DNA of 33,083 nucleotides from Lingula anatina. Its lineage: Eukaryota > Brachiopoda > Lingulata > Lingulida > Lingulidae. The stretch is taken from contig NW_019775460.1 in the NCBI RefSeq assembly GCF_001039355.2, positions 138,091 through 171,173 on the forward strand, read 5' to 3'. Position 1 is the first letter of the stretch. The number at the start of each line of letters is the position of its first letter. The notes under the pieces were generated by a model. The model saw only the letters and a program-made list of their open reading frames with translations. It was not told the origin of the DNA and did not search any database. Shown in pieces: positions 10,113 to 20,338 of this stretch. The position numbers and the translations under genes were made by a program.

Positions 10113-13111
10113 CCTGGACATAATAAGAGAAGGACGTGAAACGCGGCATCTTCTTTGAAGCTATGTGCGTTCGGGTAAACATTCGCCCATTGTCTCAGAT
10201 AAGTTGTTTTGATAGCTCCACGGGAGCCTGAACAGCTTGTTATCAAGGTAGCGCGCGCTGTGCCTCATGGAAATTATTTTGTTCTATTGCATGGATAACG
10301 CAATTTCTCGCGGTACCTCGTGGTTGCTATGATACAGCATTACCTTCATCTTGCAGTTGCTAGTACATAGACTTGCGTCAACACGTGGAAATTTGTTTCG
10401 GGTTTTCAGTATCTTTTTCCTGTTACCTAACTAAAACGGGCTCTGGCCTTTTTCTATACTTGTTATCGTTTCCAAGATTGTATTTATGGTATTGTAACAA
10501 CAATTTGTATAAAAGGTTAAAATATTTATTACAGAATTAAAAGTCCATGTTTCACATGCCACGTCGCATCCCCACTTCCCGCTTCACACTCATGACCTCT
10601 GACCTACACCACGTGACTTATTACATCATTACATCACATTACTTCTTTTCTTTTTTTTTTTAAATTCGAATATTATGGCAGAACAAAACATAACATATAT
10701 ACAATAAATGTAATAAACAATAACACAAAATGCATATAATACTAAATGTCAACTGTATTCATAAAATTGTCAACTTTATCTCTTAATGAAAACGTTTGAA
10801 AAAACTAGAATTTCTCGTTATTTATCTCCTCGTGGAATCATCTCTCGCAGTAATCATTGTTCCCTTTTTACGACATATTGTAAGTGGTGTGGATTCATAT
10901 GGTGTTTGGGATTTTTTTGCATTTTGTGTTTTTCAAGAGAGCTGTATCACCCACTGTTAACGTAGATTTTTTAACATTTGTTTTACGATCGGCATTGTAT
11001 TTCATCACTTTCTTGCTGTTTTGGTCATTATGCCTGATTTTAGAATAAGTGTTTGGTGTTTGAGGCACATGTGGAAGTTCACAGCCGATATCCCTTCCGA
11101 AAAGAGCGGTTGCGGGAGGAATACCAGTGGAAGTATGTGGCGTTGTTCTGTAATCAAGGAGAAAATCATTCATGGCTTGTTTCCAGTTGCGCTTCTTTGC
11201 GATGGCGCCCTTGATAGACTTTTTCAAAGGGCCCATAAAACGCCCTGTTACTCCATTTGCCTGAGGCCACAGTGGTGTTATCTTTCGGTGTTTGAATCCT
11301 GTTTTCTCGGCATAATCCGCAAAGTCATTTCCACTGAATGGAGGCCCATTATCCGTTTTTAATACGGATGGTATGCCGAACTCCGCAAGTACTTTATCCA
11401 ACCGTGGGATAACACTCCGTGCTGAAAATTTCAATAATGACGTGTTGTGACCACTCGGTCCTTCTCCAAAATCAGCACAAAGTTCTGTCCAAGGAGCGAT
11501 TGGAAGTTCTGTCATGCGAAGCGGCTCTCGCGTGATTATCTTCGTTGAAATTTGACAGTGTTTGCACGATTTCACTGTGTCTTCGACAAGTTTATGCATT
11601 CTAGGAAACCACACCTTCTCACGTAGTAAAGCAACATATTTCACAATCCCTTGATGTCCGCTATGTGCAATACTCACGGCATGGCTATATAAATTTTCCG
11701 GCAAAACTATTTGTCGTCCTTTCAGAATTATTCCATCAGGGTTTGAGATAGAAAGCTCCGAACGACACTGATAAATGTTTTGGAAAATACTGAAATTCCC
11801 TTGTGGAGTCCAGTCATTTGTGACCATAGCAATCTTCACCGCTGCAAGTGTCACATCCTTTTCGGTTTCCTCTTTCACCATTTCAAGGGTCATTGCTTTT
11901 TGTTTCTGTTATCCTTTCCTCTGTACTTGATGATAACTGATCAGTCTGATGCGTGGGGTGTCGGCTCTAGTAACCAGCAGGGTTGTCATGCCCTGCCACA
12001 GTATTGATATATGTCGAGCTGATATATAACTGGTTTAAAAGCATGATGACTTAATAAAGCCAGATAGATGCTATCCAAATGCATGTCTCAGGATTATTTC
12101 AAAGATTTCAAGCGTCTGATAACAAGATAATGCAATGTACGTAGCAAGCCAATTAAAGAGGTGAGACTTTAATCACAAATGTGATCAACTTTTGTGACCA
12201 TTAGCCAAGTAAATAATATCATGAAGTTTGCATGTGTACACGTCCACATTTTTACTTGAATTTAAAGACCAATGAGGGTGTTTGTCAATCGTCTCTATGC
12301 TGTTTAGGGACTCCGATTCAAAAATGAAAAACTTTATCCAGCACAGTGTTAATGTCAACTTTGATAAAAGGATATTAATTGGCCCACAGGTGCGTTTTTG
12401 TGCGTCACAAATACTTGTGTGGTGCCATGTTGCAATGATAACCCATATTGAGAGCTAAAAATATTAATTATCATTCCATAATTCGGGCTCACTAAGGCAA
12501 GTAACATAAACCTATACATAGTACACAGAAGTGTAAATGCCACCTTTATCTTAACGGTACGTAAAAAAATTCCAGACCTAAAACGATGTCAGCGAGTTGA
12601 ATAAATCGGAGAGGAATTGCGTCATTTTAATTCAAGACACGATTGAAGGTTTCATTATTGCCGCGTCTCGGGCTAAATTCTCAGATAGAGAGAAACGTTT
12701 GACACTAGAAATATTTTCCAATCGGATCATAGCTGAAAACAAGTATACTACACTACAGTTGAACAATTTTGAATGCTCATTTTACGGCAACAAACAAGAT
12801 TGCCTTTACCACATAGGGCATTTTGAATTCCTCCATGAAAAAAAATATCAAATTCTCACATAGCTTTCAAATTGACAGAACAAATTGCATTTATACTTAA
12901 TCTCTATAAGTTTCTTGTCTCATCCACGTTATCGTTATCGCGAACTACCTGCTCAAATGACACAAAAATTCATCGACAACTGCGATATGCTCGCTACCTG
13001 TACGGGAGGTCACGTGATCCGAACGCACATGGTTTCGCGAAGAGCTCACGTTAAGCCGATTATCATTTGATCTTGCCCCGCGTTTCACGTCCTTCTCTCA
13101 TTATGTCCAAG
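10113..13111. mobile_element. 3.0-kb terminal-inverted-repeat element
   Basis: The first 34 bp (starting CCTGGACATAATAAGAGAAG) match the reverse complement of the last 34 bp (starting CTTGGACATAATGAGAGAAG) at 32 positions. A shorter match (atgtgcgttcgg) recurs inside each end. The direct repeat ATGTAAA flanks both ends (10106-10112, 13112-13118), as expected for a 7-8-bp target duplication. The only recognisable interior content is a Ty3 pol fragment on the minus strand. No DDE transposase for the element itself is visible, so it is probably non-autonomous. The superfamily is undetermined. It lies about 290 bp beyond the stop codon of the GBP-like gene. Confidence 0.75.
10781..12000 (-). pseudogene. 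Ty3/gypsy retrotransposon pol fragment (integrase region)
   Basis: Minus strand, 5' to 3'. It starts with the end of the RNase H region (NPAGY*SRHP, a stop replacing a residue) near 11960. The main open frame (11893-10895) follows, with an integrase zinc-domain part (HSGHQGIVKY...SCKHCQIST) and then a core fragment. The core keeps the second catalytic region (KTDNGPPFSGNDFADYA) and PLWPQANG. It has lost the segment around the first catalytic Asp by an internal deletion after CADFGEGPSGHNTSLL. The catalytic Glu position of the NGEVER-type motif reads NGVTGR. After a shift in an A7 run near 10912, a GPY/F-type tail (TPYESTPLTICRKKGTMITA) follows, with one more stop. There are no LTRs, gag, protease or RT. 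It is a dead fragment lying wholly inside the 10113-13111 element. Confidence 0.85.
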
Positions 13112-13118
13112 ATGTAAA

Positions 13119-13402
13119 GCATACTTGAATGTAGTCAACCTGCCCTGTTCCGCCGGAAACACAAACATCGGGGACGCCATGAGGAGATGTGCACGTTTTG
13201 AAGCAGGTGTCAGCAAAATCGCGGTAGTGTCTCTCACTTATAAATAAAGACTGGGGAAAATCATGGCGAAAAATGTTTTGCCAAAGTCACCAGTCAACAA
13301 TGAATGTAAAGGTTGAAATCTTAAAGTCCAAACTTCACGCAAAAAAAAAAAAAAAAAAGAAAAAAAAAAAGAAAAAAGAAAAAAAGAAAAAAAAACTATT
13401 TC
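13119..13402. other. Probable 3' UTR/flank of the GBP-like gene
   Basis: Lies just past the minus-strand stop codon at 13403. It contains a long A/G-rich tract (13340-13396, poly-T in the transcript sense). No minus-strand AATAAA was found here, so the poly-A site is not established. Confidence 0.4.
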
Positions 13403-13579
13403 CTAATTTGGCTCCCAATTAAACAATCTTCCAACGACACCACGTCTTTTCAAATCTTGTGCATACTGTGCATTCCTATTTGCTTCTGCTCTGGCACCCC
13501 TGAGTTCCTCTTCCTGTGTGTTCAAGTCTCTTTGTGTTATACCCAGTTTCGTACGTAGTTGTTTATTTTCTTGGGAAAG
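13403..13579 (-). CDS. GBP-like gene, terminal coding exon
   Basis: Minus strand. The acceptor ctaattgtag ends at 13580, followed by 177 nt in phase 0: 58 codons and a TAG (13405-13403). It begins LSQENKQLRTKLGITQRDLN, continues with charged helical sequence rich in Glu, Arg and Ala (coiled-coil-like), and ends RRGVVGRLFNWEPN. Phase, strand and composition match the exons at 17028-17111, 19099-19194 and 19349-19531, so I place it as the 3' end of that gene. There is no clear poly-A signal just downstream. What the C-terminal tail does is unknown; in some vertebrate GBPs the end is prenylated, but no CaaX box is present here. Confidence 0.7.
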   Translation of the reverse strand, partial: LSQENKQLRTKLGITQRDLNTQEEELRGARAEANRNAQYAQDLKRRGVVGRLFNWEPN

Positions 13580-14857
13580 CTACAATTAGAAGATATTTCA
13601 GCATTAAACCGCACTGTCTCAGCACTGGTTTACTCAATTGAAAATTACAGATACTTATCAAACATTAGCAAAATTATTATCCATAAACATACACTTATGT
13701 ACTTTACCTGATGGTTTTCACAATTCACGGTGAAATCGAAATAAATAAGTGTAGGACGTTGTTACAGATAGTGCTTAACATCTGTCTATGTGAATTAACT
13801 CAATATATGAAAGGTTTCTCGTCAGATCGTCGAAATGGCCTGAACGGAGCATATTCATGCATATGCATAACATGCCCAATTAAAAATATCTTTATCCAAA
13901 TATACAATTAAAACTCATTTTGTAATTTTTTGACTTGCGAGTTAATGATCTACGTGGTCACGTGGCCCGATGACGACAATCGTGTCACTGGAGGAGGGAG
14001 AGACAATCAGTGTGTTTAGCTTTCAAACCGAGCTGCATTGTCTTCCTGTGAGATGACTTTGCTGACTCCTGATAAAAGTTCATACTCATTCAAATCTCTT
14101 ACCCGAGGCGTCTAAATCCTCGTGAAGCTGTGTAAAGCCATTTCCCGTCTATTCAATTTTTTTAACTAGCATTTAATTATGGTTATCCCAAGTTGTATAA
14201 AACACTGCATTTGAAAGACTTGAGGGTACTGTTGATCATTCCATATGAGTTCCATGTTATTTGTGAAATTCAATTCAATTTTTTTTAACCGTTGCGCCCT
14301 ATGGCTCATCAGAATGAAATGCAAAAAATATATATATAAAGTCATAAAAACAACAACAATACAACTACAACTACTACATTAAAAACTAATCAGACTGACG
14401 TTGATCTTAGCTCCGATGCACATTTTAAGTACTTTCATAAGTTGTTTAATTGTGAAACATAGTTAATGGATAACAACGTAATTAATTGAAATCACTTTGC
14501 TTTGATTAATAAATTTTTAATGTATTTCTACCTTATCATTCTATAGCAAAAACATTTTTAAATTCTTAAAGGAATAAAATGAAATTCATCCTCAATGTCA
14601 TCCAAAATACAGAGTTTACAGGTTTTTAATATTTATTTGTCTGTTTACCTTCCAGTTTCTGTAGCTAGATTATGCATGGGCGTAACTACAGTAGGCATAC
14701 GCACGGATGCACTGTGCGGACAGATTTATTTTTGGCCAACCATGATATTATTTTATATTATTTTGTACTTTTATTAAACTGAGGTAAACAATGCCTGTTA
14801 CCTTTACAAGTCCTACGTCCATCTAACTAGAACTTCATTTACCTCTTAATTGGATGG
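13580..14857. other. Intronic/non-coding
   Basis: No exon is recognised. At 14291-14312 the minus strand has a short hammerhead-like motif followed by an (ATTGA)-type tail, possibly the end of an old retroelement. Near 14676 a catgggcgtaacta motif resembles a transposon terminus, but no partner end was found. Confidence 0.45.
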
Positions 14858-15026
14858 TTAAGTGGCATTCAACTCTCCTGTAGCCTTGGTCTTGAGAGTA
14901 TCGAACGCACTCTCGCTGGCGATATTTATCTCAGGTAAAAACTCTTCCTGTGCATTATTTTCAAAGAACAGCTCCCGCAGACCTGGGGGCACTAGATAAA
15001 ATCTGGACACCAGGTTTATTAAGGAG
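14858..15026 (-). CDS. Candidate alternative terminal exon
   Basis: The minus-strand acceptor tttgtttctctag is followed by an open frame of about 56 codons: SLINLVSRFYLVPPGLRELF, FENNAQEEFLPEINIASESA, then FDTLKTKATGELNAT and TAA at 14858. A minus-strand AATAAA lies near 14770, at a good distance for polyadenylation. It is entered with one base of a split codon, so it does not join in frame to the phase-0 donors of the GBP-like coiled-coil exons. It may be an alternative end, part of another gene, or chance. I do not recognise the protein. Confidence 0.35.
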
Positions 15027-15299
15027 CTAGAGAAACAAAGGAATAATTTAACCTTCAAAGCTTCATTGGAATTTTAACACGGACTTGATCCAGCTTAGAA
15101 CTCTGAACTAACAGGGTGACATGGGCAATTTTCACAAACAAATAATAGAACTTAAGTTTATGATTCAGTTAGCCTCCTTTTAAATAAATATACCGTTCTG
15201 GGTAAATTAGTATATTGAAACTTTATTAAATCGTGAGTATATTTTTGACTTAAATGATGATTTTATTATTGATGGAAATTAAGCTACTATATGTGGTGT

Positions 15300-16090
15300 A
15301 TTTGCTGTGATTACGCTGCCCTTTATCTGTTGCGTTAGTCTACATTTTGCTGTACGTCTTGGGAATTTTAAAAATCTGTGCATACAATTTTTGAAGGTCT
15401 GGTTACGCCCCACTTCTGTGATGAAAGTCTAAATTTGGCAATTAATTCCCTAAATTTCTGTGAAATTAGCTTATTTAAATAGAATTGCAGTGTAAAATTT
15501 TCAACAAAATGTTGGTACAATAGCCCTTTACTCCTTGTGGACGTCAATGTTTGTCTAAAATTATCTTTCAATCTGTACTCTGTCAAGGACAGTATAGAGT
15601 TATCTGACATATTTTCGTAAAAAAATTAACGACAATCCAAGTGTCTACAGTTCATTCCGTACTCATTTTTACCCAAGCAAAAATTTGTATCTTGAGTAGA
15701 TATTTATAGCACGCTGTTATAATACAATTTTTCAAAGAGGTGATTTAAATCAATATTAAAAATTCGAAGCTTCATACTTAAAAGAAGTGGGTATCTCCCG
15801 CTTTTCATAATATACTAAGTTATGTACAATGAACTAAATTACCACAAGTGCTCTTTTTACACCCAACATTCTTTTAAAAATCCGTATGTGCCTTTCTTAC
15901 ATCCCTTATCAGGTTAAATCTCCATGCATAATTTCAAATATACTAACGTACGTATCAAAAACTGCACATTTAGTAAACATATTTTTTATATGCTACTAAT
16001 AGCAAACAACGCTTTTTTACCGTAATCTGCTACATGTTTTTGGTTTTGACAAAACTTACAAATTGGAAAAAAAAGTTTTGCGTACAGTCG
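15300..16090 (-). pseudogene. Second LINE ORF2 C-terminal relic
   Basis: Minus-strand blocks in the order of a LINE ORF2 tail: KFCQNQKHVADYGKKALFAI near 16050, KECWV and SGRYPLLLSMKLRIFNIDLN near 15780, then 15610-15368 with LSLTEYRLKDNFRQTLTSTR, SKGLLYQHF and LISQKFRELIAKFRLSSQKW. The spacing and motifs parallel the better-preserved relic at 6670-8225 (ELKRYPLSI, LRDQFIPKW, ARFRTSNNRLPIE). It is riddled with stops and shifts. The zinc motif is not intact. It lies in the intron between the 17028-17111 exon and the terminal exon. Confidence 0.6.
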
Positions 16091-17027
16091 TAGAACTTGC
16101 GTTTCAAGTTATATAATGATAAATCTTTTAAATTATTTAATATTTCAGTTGAAATAACCTTCAGAAACAAATCCTCAAAGTATAAACGAGTTAGGATTAC
16201 GAACCATTCATTACAGCAGTTCCCATTTTTTCTTTAATATTACCGCTCTTTTCCAGTTTTTCTTCAACCACGTTTTCTTCTACGGAAGTTATGCCTGGGC
16301 ATACGTATGCTTCAAGATACCCGAGAGCAATCACTTTTATAAATATTCGCGACCGTGTTTGAACTCAATTGTTAAAATATCGATATTTAACGTCATTTAA
16401 AAATACCACTAAAATTACCCCATGAAATAAAAGAGATCTAAAAATATTAAAGCCCACCAATAATCTGACGAGTTGGATACCTATTGTTACCTGACTTGGG
16501 AAGTGCAACTGTGCATAATTAACAGGTTTTATTGTTAGCGAGCTCTTGGTCAAATACAATGCATTTAAAATGCACCAGCAATTACTAAGCTTGTCAACTG
16601 ATGACAGTTAATTTGAAAGTCTATTAGCTTTTGATATGATCTGAGGTGACCATAATCTCGAGCATCACATCTACTGATACTGAAGTTATTAAATAAGTCA
16701 CGGAAGACCGTCGCAGACAAAGAAAAGATTGTCAACGAGTGCGGCCATTTTGGTGAATCCCAAGGCAACACACTTAGGCATAATGAAATTTGCTCAACCC
16801 CGTTCAGCACAACTTCTCTGTCTGTATGCACCATGCAGATCAGTTGAGTCTCAAAGACCTTTATCCTCATTGTCGTCACAGTGCCACGTGACCCAGATCT
16901 GTTGCTTCATTTATGCATAATGAGGTGGGGTTTACTAAAACGCTTTTTTTCCTAGTAATAGATTGTTTTTATACTTTTGAAATGGCGGGGTTCGATTAAA
17001 ACATGTCGATTTGGTATGCTCGAGTAC
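16091..17027. other. Intronic, nothing identified
   Basis: A 104-codon minus-strand open frame (16565-16879) has no family resemblance and lacks splice context. I do not treat it as a gene. Confidence 0.5.
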
Positions 17028-17111
17028 CCTTTGTATTTCGATTTGGCTTCCACGAAACGCTAATCCTTGCAAATACGCTGACACAGCCGCTCCAGCACCT
17101 TCTTTTTCAGC
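17028..17111 (-). CDS. GBP-like gene, 28-codon exon
   Basis: Minus strand. A T-rich tract and acceptor (ttattattgtag) end at 17112. The 84 nt in phase 0 begin AEKEGAGAAVSAYLQGLAFR and end GSQIEIQR, with donor AGG|GTACTC. Both edges are phase 0, so it joins the 32-codon coiled-coil exon upstream (ending AEWAK) and the terminal exon downstream (starting LSQEN) without a shift. The first half is Ala/Gly-rich and less charged than the coiled-coil exons, suggesting a hinge or a short hydrophobic helix. The donor is only moderate, and this exon is inferred from splice signals and frame alone. Confidence 0.55.
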
Positions 17112-17904
17112 CTACAATAATAAAAAAAAAAAAAATTCAAAATCAATCAGTCATCGTTTTGGTTACTGCATATGGGTTACAGAGAAACATCGTGTGGCAT
17201 CATATTCAAAACTGTTCACAGAACGTCAATCTATAAACGCAAGTCTCTAGGAATGGAGACGGTGACTGTCGGTATTTACTTACTTATGAATACATGTGGA
17301 ACTTAACGACTTCTATGTCGTTTTTGCCGAAGTGTTTTGAATTGAGTATAATTAACAGACTTGACATATACTATGGGATATTTCATTTTGGAAGGTATGC
17401 CTAGGTAAAATACGTTCTTTTTTGAAAAAACTCCCATCTCATATAATATTTGTGAATGGAGAAGTTTGTAGTGAAGTGTGTCGCTACCAATTAACTAACT
17501 TACATGTCTGTTGCGCTGCTTCATTATGTAATATGCAGTGATTTAATTGGGTAGTGTTCCTTTGGGCTGGTCAAAGCTTGGCTTAGGCAAAGTTTGGTAA
17601 TATGTCAAAAAAGTATCCATATGTCGGCAACAACTGCATAGAAGAATTTGAAATTTTGAAAGCAAGCTGTCAGTTTTGTAGTGCGTTAAATTAGCTAAGT
17701 TGTGCTTTACATATTTGCTAATCTGTGGCAGGATGGCGCGAATAAGACTGACAATAACAGACAGGTTATAACGCCAAACGGAACGGACTACAAATTTTTA
17801 TAAAGTAATACCCAGACTGATGGACCTAAACAGAGATCACACCCAATGTATCGTGTTCTTGCCTAAAGGGTAAAGGACCCACTGTCCTTCGGAATACGCT
17901 GCTG
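17112..17904. other. Intronic, nothing identified
   Basis: No exon, inverted repeat or coding relic is recognised up to the start of the Tc1 relic. Confidence 0.5.
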
Positions 17905-18694
17905 CTGCAACTAAACAAAAACCACCCAGTCCGTTCAGAACGAGGAGTAAATTGCCACCAAAATGCGTTTTTCAAGGCCCTTAGCGAACACCAAACTGGT
18001 TTGAGCAGGTAAGAATACCAGACGACCTCCGAGATACCCACTGTAAACAGCAAAACATTGTCGTCTGTTTCTCTAATGAATTGGGGGCCATGACCGTTTC
18101 TGGGTAGAACACTGAAACCGCTCGGTTTTCTTTATTGAGGTCAGATTTCACCTGTACCGCCCAACTAGTCAAAACAGAGTCTACAGACATCCAGAAGAGG
18201 CCAACGACGAAGCGCGTGCCCCGACTAAAGTGACACGGGTCATTGACATCGTCAGTATTTGGAGTGGATACCGCACTGGTGCCAAAACACCAATGGTAGT
18301 CATGAACGAAAACCTGAACCAGATCAAATAAAGGATTAATCTGGGAACCACTTGCCTATCGTTTGATAGTGGGTACCTTTGGAACAATTTTTGGTTGGAT
18401 GGTGAGATTGCCGGTTCACAGAGCAATTTTATTAACAGATAAATTACAGAACCAAGGGAATGAGCAGCTACCCTGGTCATCAGAATCGCCACATTCCAAC
18501 TGTATAGACAATATGTGGGTAGGCCATTACACGCCGAATCAACGGCCTAAATGTCCTACGACAAAACTGGACCAAAATGGACAATTTTTGACCGATGTCT
18601 GAAATGTTATTCCTGCTTGACCTCTAAAAAACTATCCCAAGGAATGTCTAGCCGCTTGAGAGCGCTGGTAACAGCCGGAAGAGGTAAGACGTAA
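17905..18694 (+). pseudogene. Tc1/mariner transposase relic, copy A
   Basis: Read across frames on the plus strand, it follows the Tc1/IS630 order. There is an N-terminal-like VNCHQN...LSEHQTGLS, then RRPPRYPL*TAKH, then HDRFWVEH*NR..FFIEVRFHLY at the place of the first catalytic DES-RF block, with the Asp gone. NRVYRHPEEANDEARAPTKV and VSIWSGYRTGAKTPMVVMNE follow, the latter resembling MVWGGI..GRTPLVVVNGNL. Then comes QNQGNEQLPWSSESPHSNCI, resembling LPWPSRSPDLNPIE, and a C-terminal LSQGMSSRLRALVTAGRGKT with stop at 18692-18694. The second catalytic DNA-PH block is scrambled. There are many stops and shifts. This copy extends further 5' than copies B and C. Confidence 0.75.
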
Positions 18695-19098
18695 CTGCGA
18701 CCGTTAATGTGACTAGACACTGATAGGAGGGTCCTTTGTGGAGCGTGTAACTCTTTTACAGGCGATAATTTGGAAAGTATGGAGATCCAAAATATCTCTT
18801 TTAATGGATGTCGTATGACATAGAATAAACAATGTATTTCTGCTTGCTTCATTGTCGAATTCATTCAATAAATTGATATCATCATGACATCTAAGAGATA
18901 ATTTAAAGTTATTAAAACACGATTTTAATCCTCATTTTCATTTATCAGTCAGCAAAATAGGAAAAAGACTAATGAAAAATGATTTGGAAAAAATTCTATA
19001 GTAACTGTCATTTCTGTAGTAATCATAGGGAAACGCTATTTTCCACAAAAAAATTCTTAGCTAAATAGAGGTCAACAGCGTACGCCTCTACAACAAAC

Positions 19099-19194
19099 CT
19101 TTGCCCATTCAGCAGCAATTGTGTGATTTTTCTTCTCTAGGTCTTGTATTTTCCCATTTAGCCTTCTTCTTTCATTGTCATGTTCTTCTTTTTG
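19099..19194 (-). CDS. GBP-like gene, 32-codon coiled-coil exon (unit A)
   Basis: Minus strand. The acceptor cattttag ends at 19195; 96 nt are in phase 0 on both sides; the donor is AAG|GTTTGT. It begins QKEEHDNERRRLNGKIQDLE and ends KKNHTIAAEWAK. Heptad-like spacing and high charge point to a coiled coil. It is a paralogue of 26153-26248 (unit B). All seven nucleotide differences between the two change an amino acid (K/R, K/E, K/T by two changes, T/I, I/N, W/R), five of the six altered codons falling in the last 13. It follows the 61-codon exon and leads to the 28-codon exon at 17028-17111. Confidence 0.7.
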
Positions 19195-19348
19195 CTAAAA
19201 TGGTCGTAATTGGAATATCATTAAAACACATTTTATCATTCAAATAATTTTAATTCTGCACATAACACCTGAGATTCATGCTATTATTTATTATTTTCTA
19301 TTTTACTTTATAATACGTCGAAAGAAGGAAGTCTCATACGGCTCTAAC

Positions 19349-19531
19349 CTTCCTAAGAGCTGTTTCGTGATTTTGGGACACTTTCTCCAAATCTTTTTTA
19401 TACTTAGTCTCCTTCCTTGCAGATTCATCGCAAAGGTATTGAAGTTCCTTGCTCTGTTTTTCCAACTTCAAATCTGACATCTCTTGCTTTTTCTTAGCTT
19501 TAGCCACATCCCTTTGTAATTCTTCGATTTG
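19349..19531 (-). CDS. GBP-like gene, 61-codon coiled-coil exon (unit A)
   Basis: Minus strand. The acceptor ctctttcttgtag ends at 19532; 183 nt are in phase 0 on both edges; the donor is AAG|GTTAGA. It begins QIEELQRDVAKAKKKQEMSD and includes LEKQSKELQYL and ETKYKKDLEKVSQNHETALR. A continuous heptad pattern with hydrophobic a/d positions and Lys/Glu-rich faces is clear. It is identical in every base to 26403-26585 in unit B. In a transcript it would precede the 32-codon exon. It belongs to the coiled-coil tail that follows the GBP helical domain (31511-31812). Such a tail could mediate oligomerisation, which is inference. Confidence 0.75.
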
Positions 19532-20338
19532 CTACAAGAAAGAGGACTGGTAAAATTACTTATAAAAAATCAGCAAAGCTGTCGAATTTACAGACAAAAA
19601 CCACAAAATATAATGGTGTATAGAAAAGCTAATTTTGTAGATTTTAATCCAATATTGCATAATGACATCATTAACATGAACTATTATTACCAAATATTAA
19701 GCATGCACACTTGGATACACAAAGATGTTGAGGATATGTAATTTGCATACGACTTCAGGCCCCAGAGAGTTGTAATTTCACAAAATAAAACTGCATAACT
19801 TCAGGCAAATTACCTATTCAGAATGGTTTTCAGTCTCAAGCTATTTATTATTCCCAAGGGTAAGAATAACCCCTACAAGGGCAGTAGAAAAACGATGGCA
19901 CGATGTTCACCTGTGTTGATTGCTTGTTTGTTTGTTAGGTTGTTGTTTGTTGACGACAGGTTTGGGCTACTATGGCTGACAATAGAGTGTGTCAATAGTG
20001 AACAGCAAGTATTTTCTTGATTTTTTTGTGTCTCGTAGTGAAATACGTCAACAAAGGAGAATGTTTTATAAACAAATCTTGATGTTTATAGCCTACATAT
20101 TGAGTTACAGTGGAGACATTTGAAATTTGATCAACATCTTTCTAAGGTGACTGGGGTCTATTAGAAGTGCATGCCACGTCTTTGCGAGGTATTGTGGACG
20201 AAATATTTGAAACTTTGTCTGTTCTTTGTTGACCCTAGCGGGAAGTGATTTCTATTCACCAGCTACCTGTGTACATCTACTCACCTGCATTGTAATAACG
20301 TTACCTGCATAGCAACTGTTCACCCAATTATCATAACA

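Larger units (their letters stand above)
17998..20108. repeat. Tandem segmental repeat, unit A
   Basis: About 2.1 kb, in the order: Tc1 relic (from GLSR onward), 32-codon exon, 61-codon exon, and a non-coding tail ending tgatgtttatagcctacatattgagttac. Outside the 32-codon exon it is nearly identical to unit B: no difference in the 183-nt exon and one in the intron of about 150 nt. Its left boundary lies inside the Tc1 relic, which continues upstream only here, so this is probably the original copy. Confidence 0.85.

Noticed and set aside
12597-12863. 88-codon plus-strand frame inside the TIR element
   Set aside because: Considered as a possible transposase remnant. It has no DDE-type motif, and its in-frame start is not an ATG.
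16565-16879. 104-codon minus-strand frame
   Set aside because: No recognisable motifs, no splice signals that fit the neighbouring gene, and ordinary intronic composition.
18181-18492. 103-codon minus-strand frame, repeated at 25312-25545 and 28038-28349
   Set aside because: Antisense to the transposase blocks with KTPMVVMNENLN and SPHSN-IDNMW. The plus-strand reading has the family resemblance.
18607-18864. 85-codon minus-strand frame, conserved at 25659-25916
   Set aside because: It is the reverse strand of the Tc1 transposase C-terminus and its flank. Its conservation only reflects the segmental duplication.
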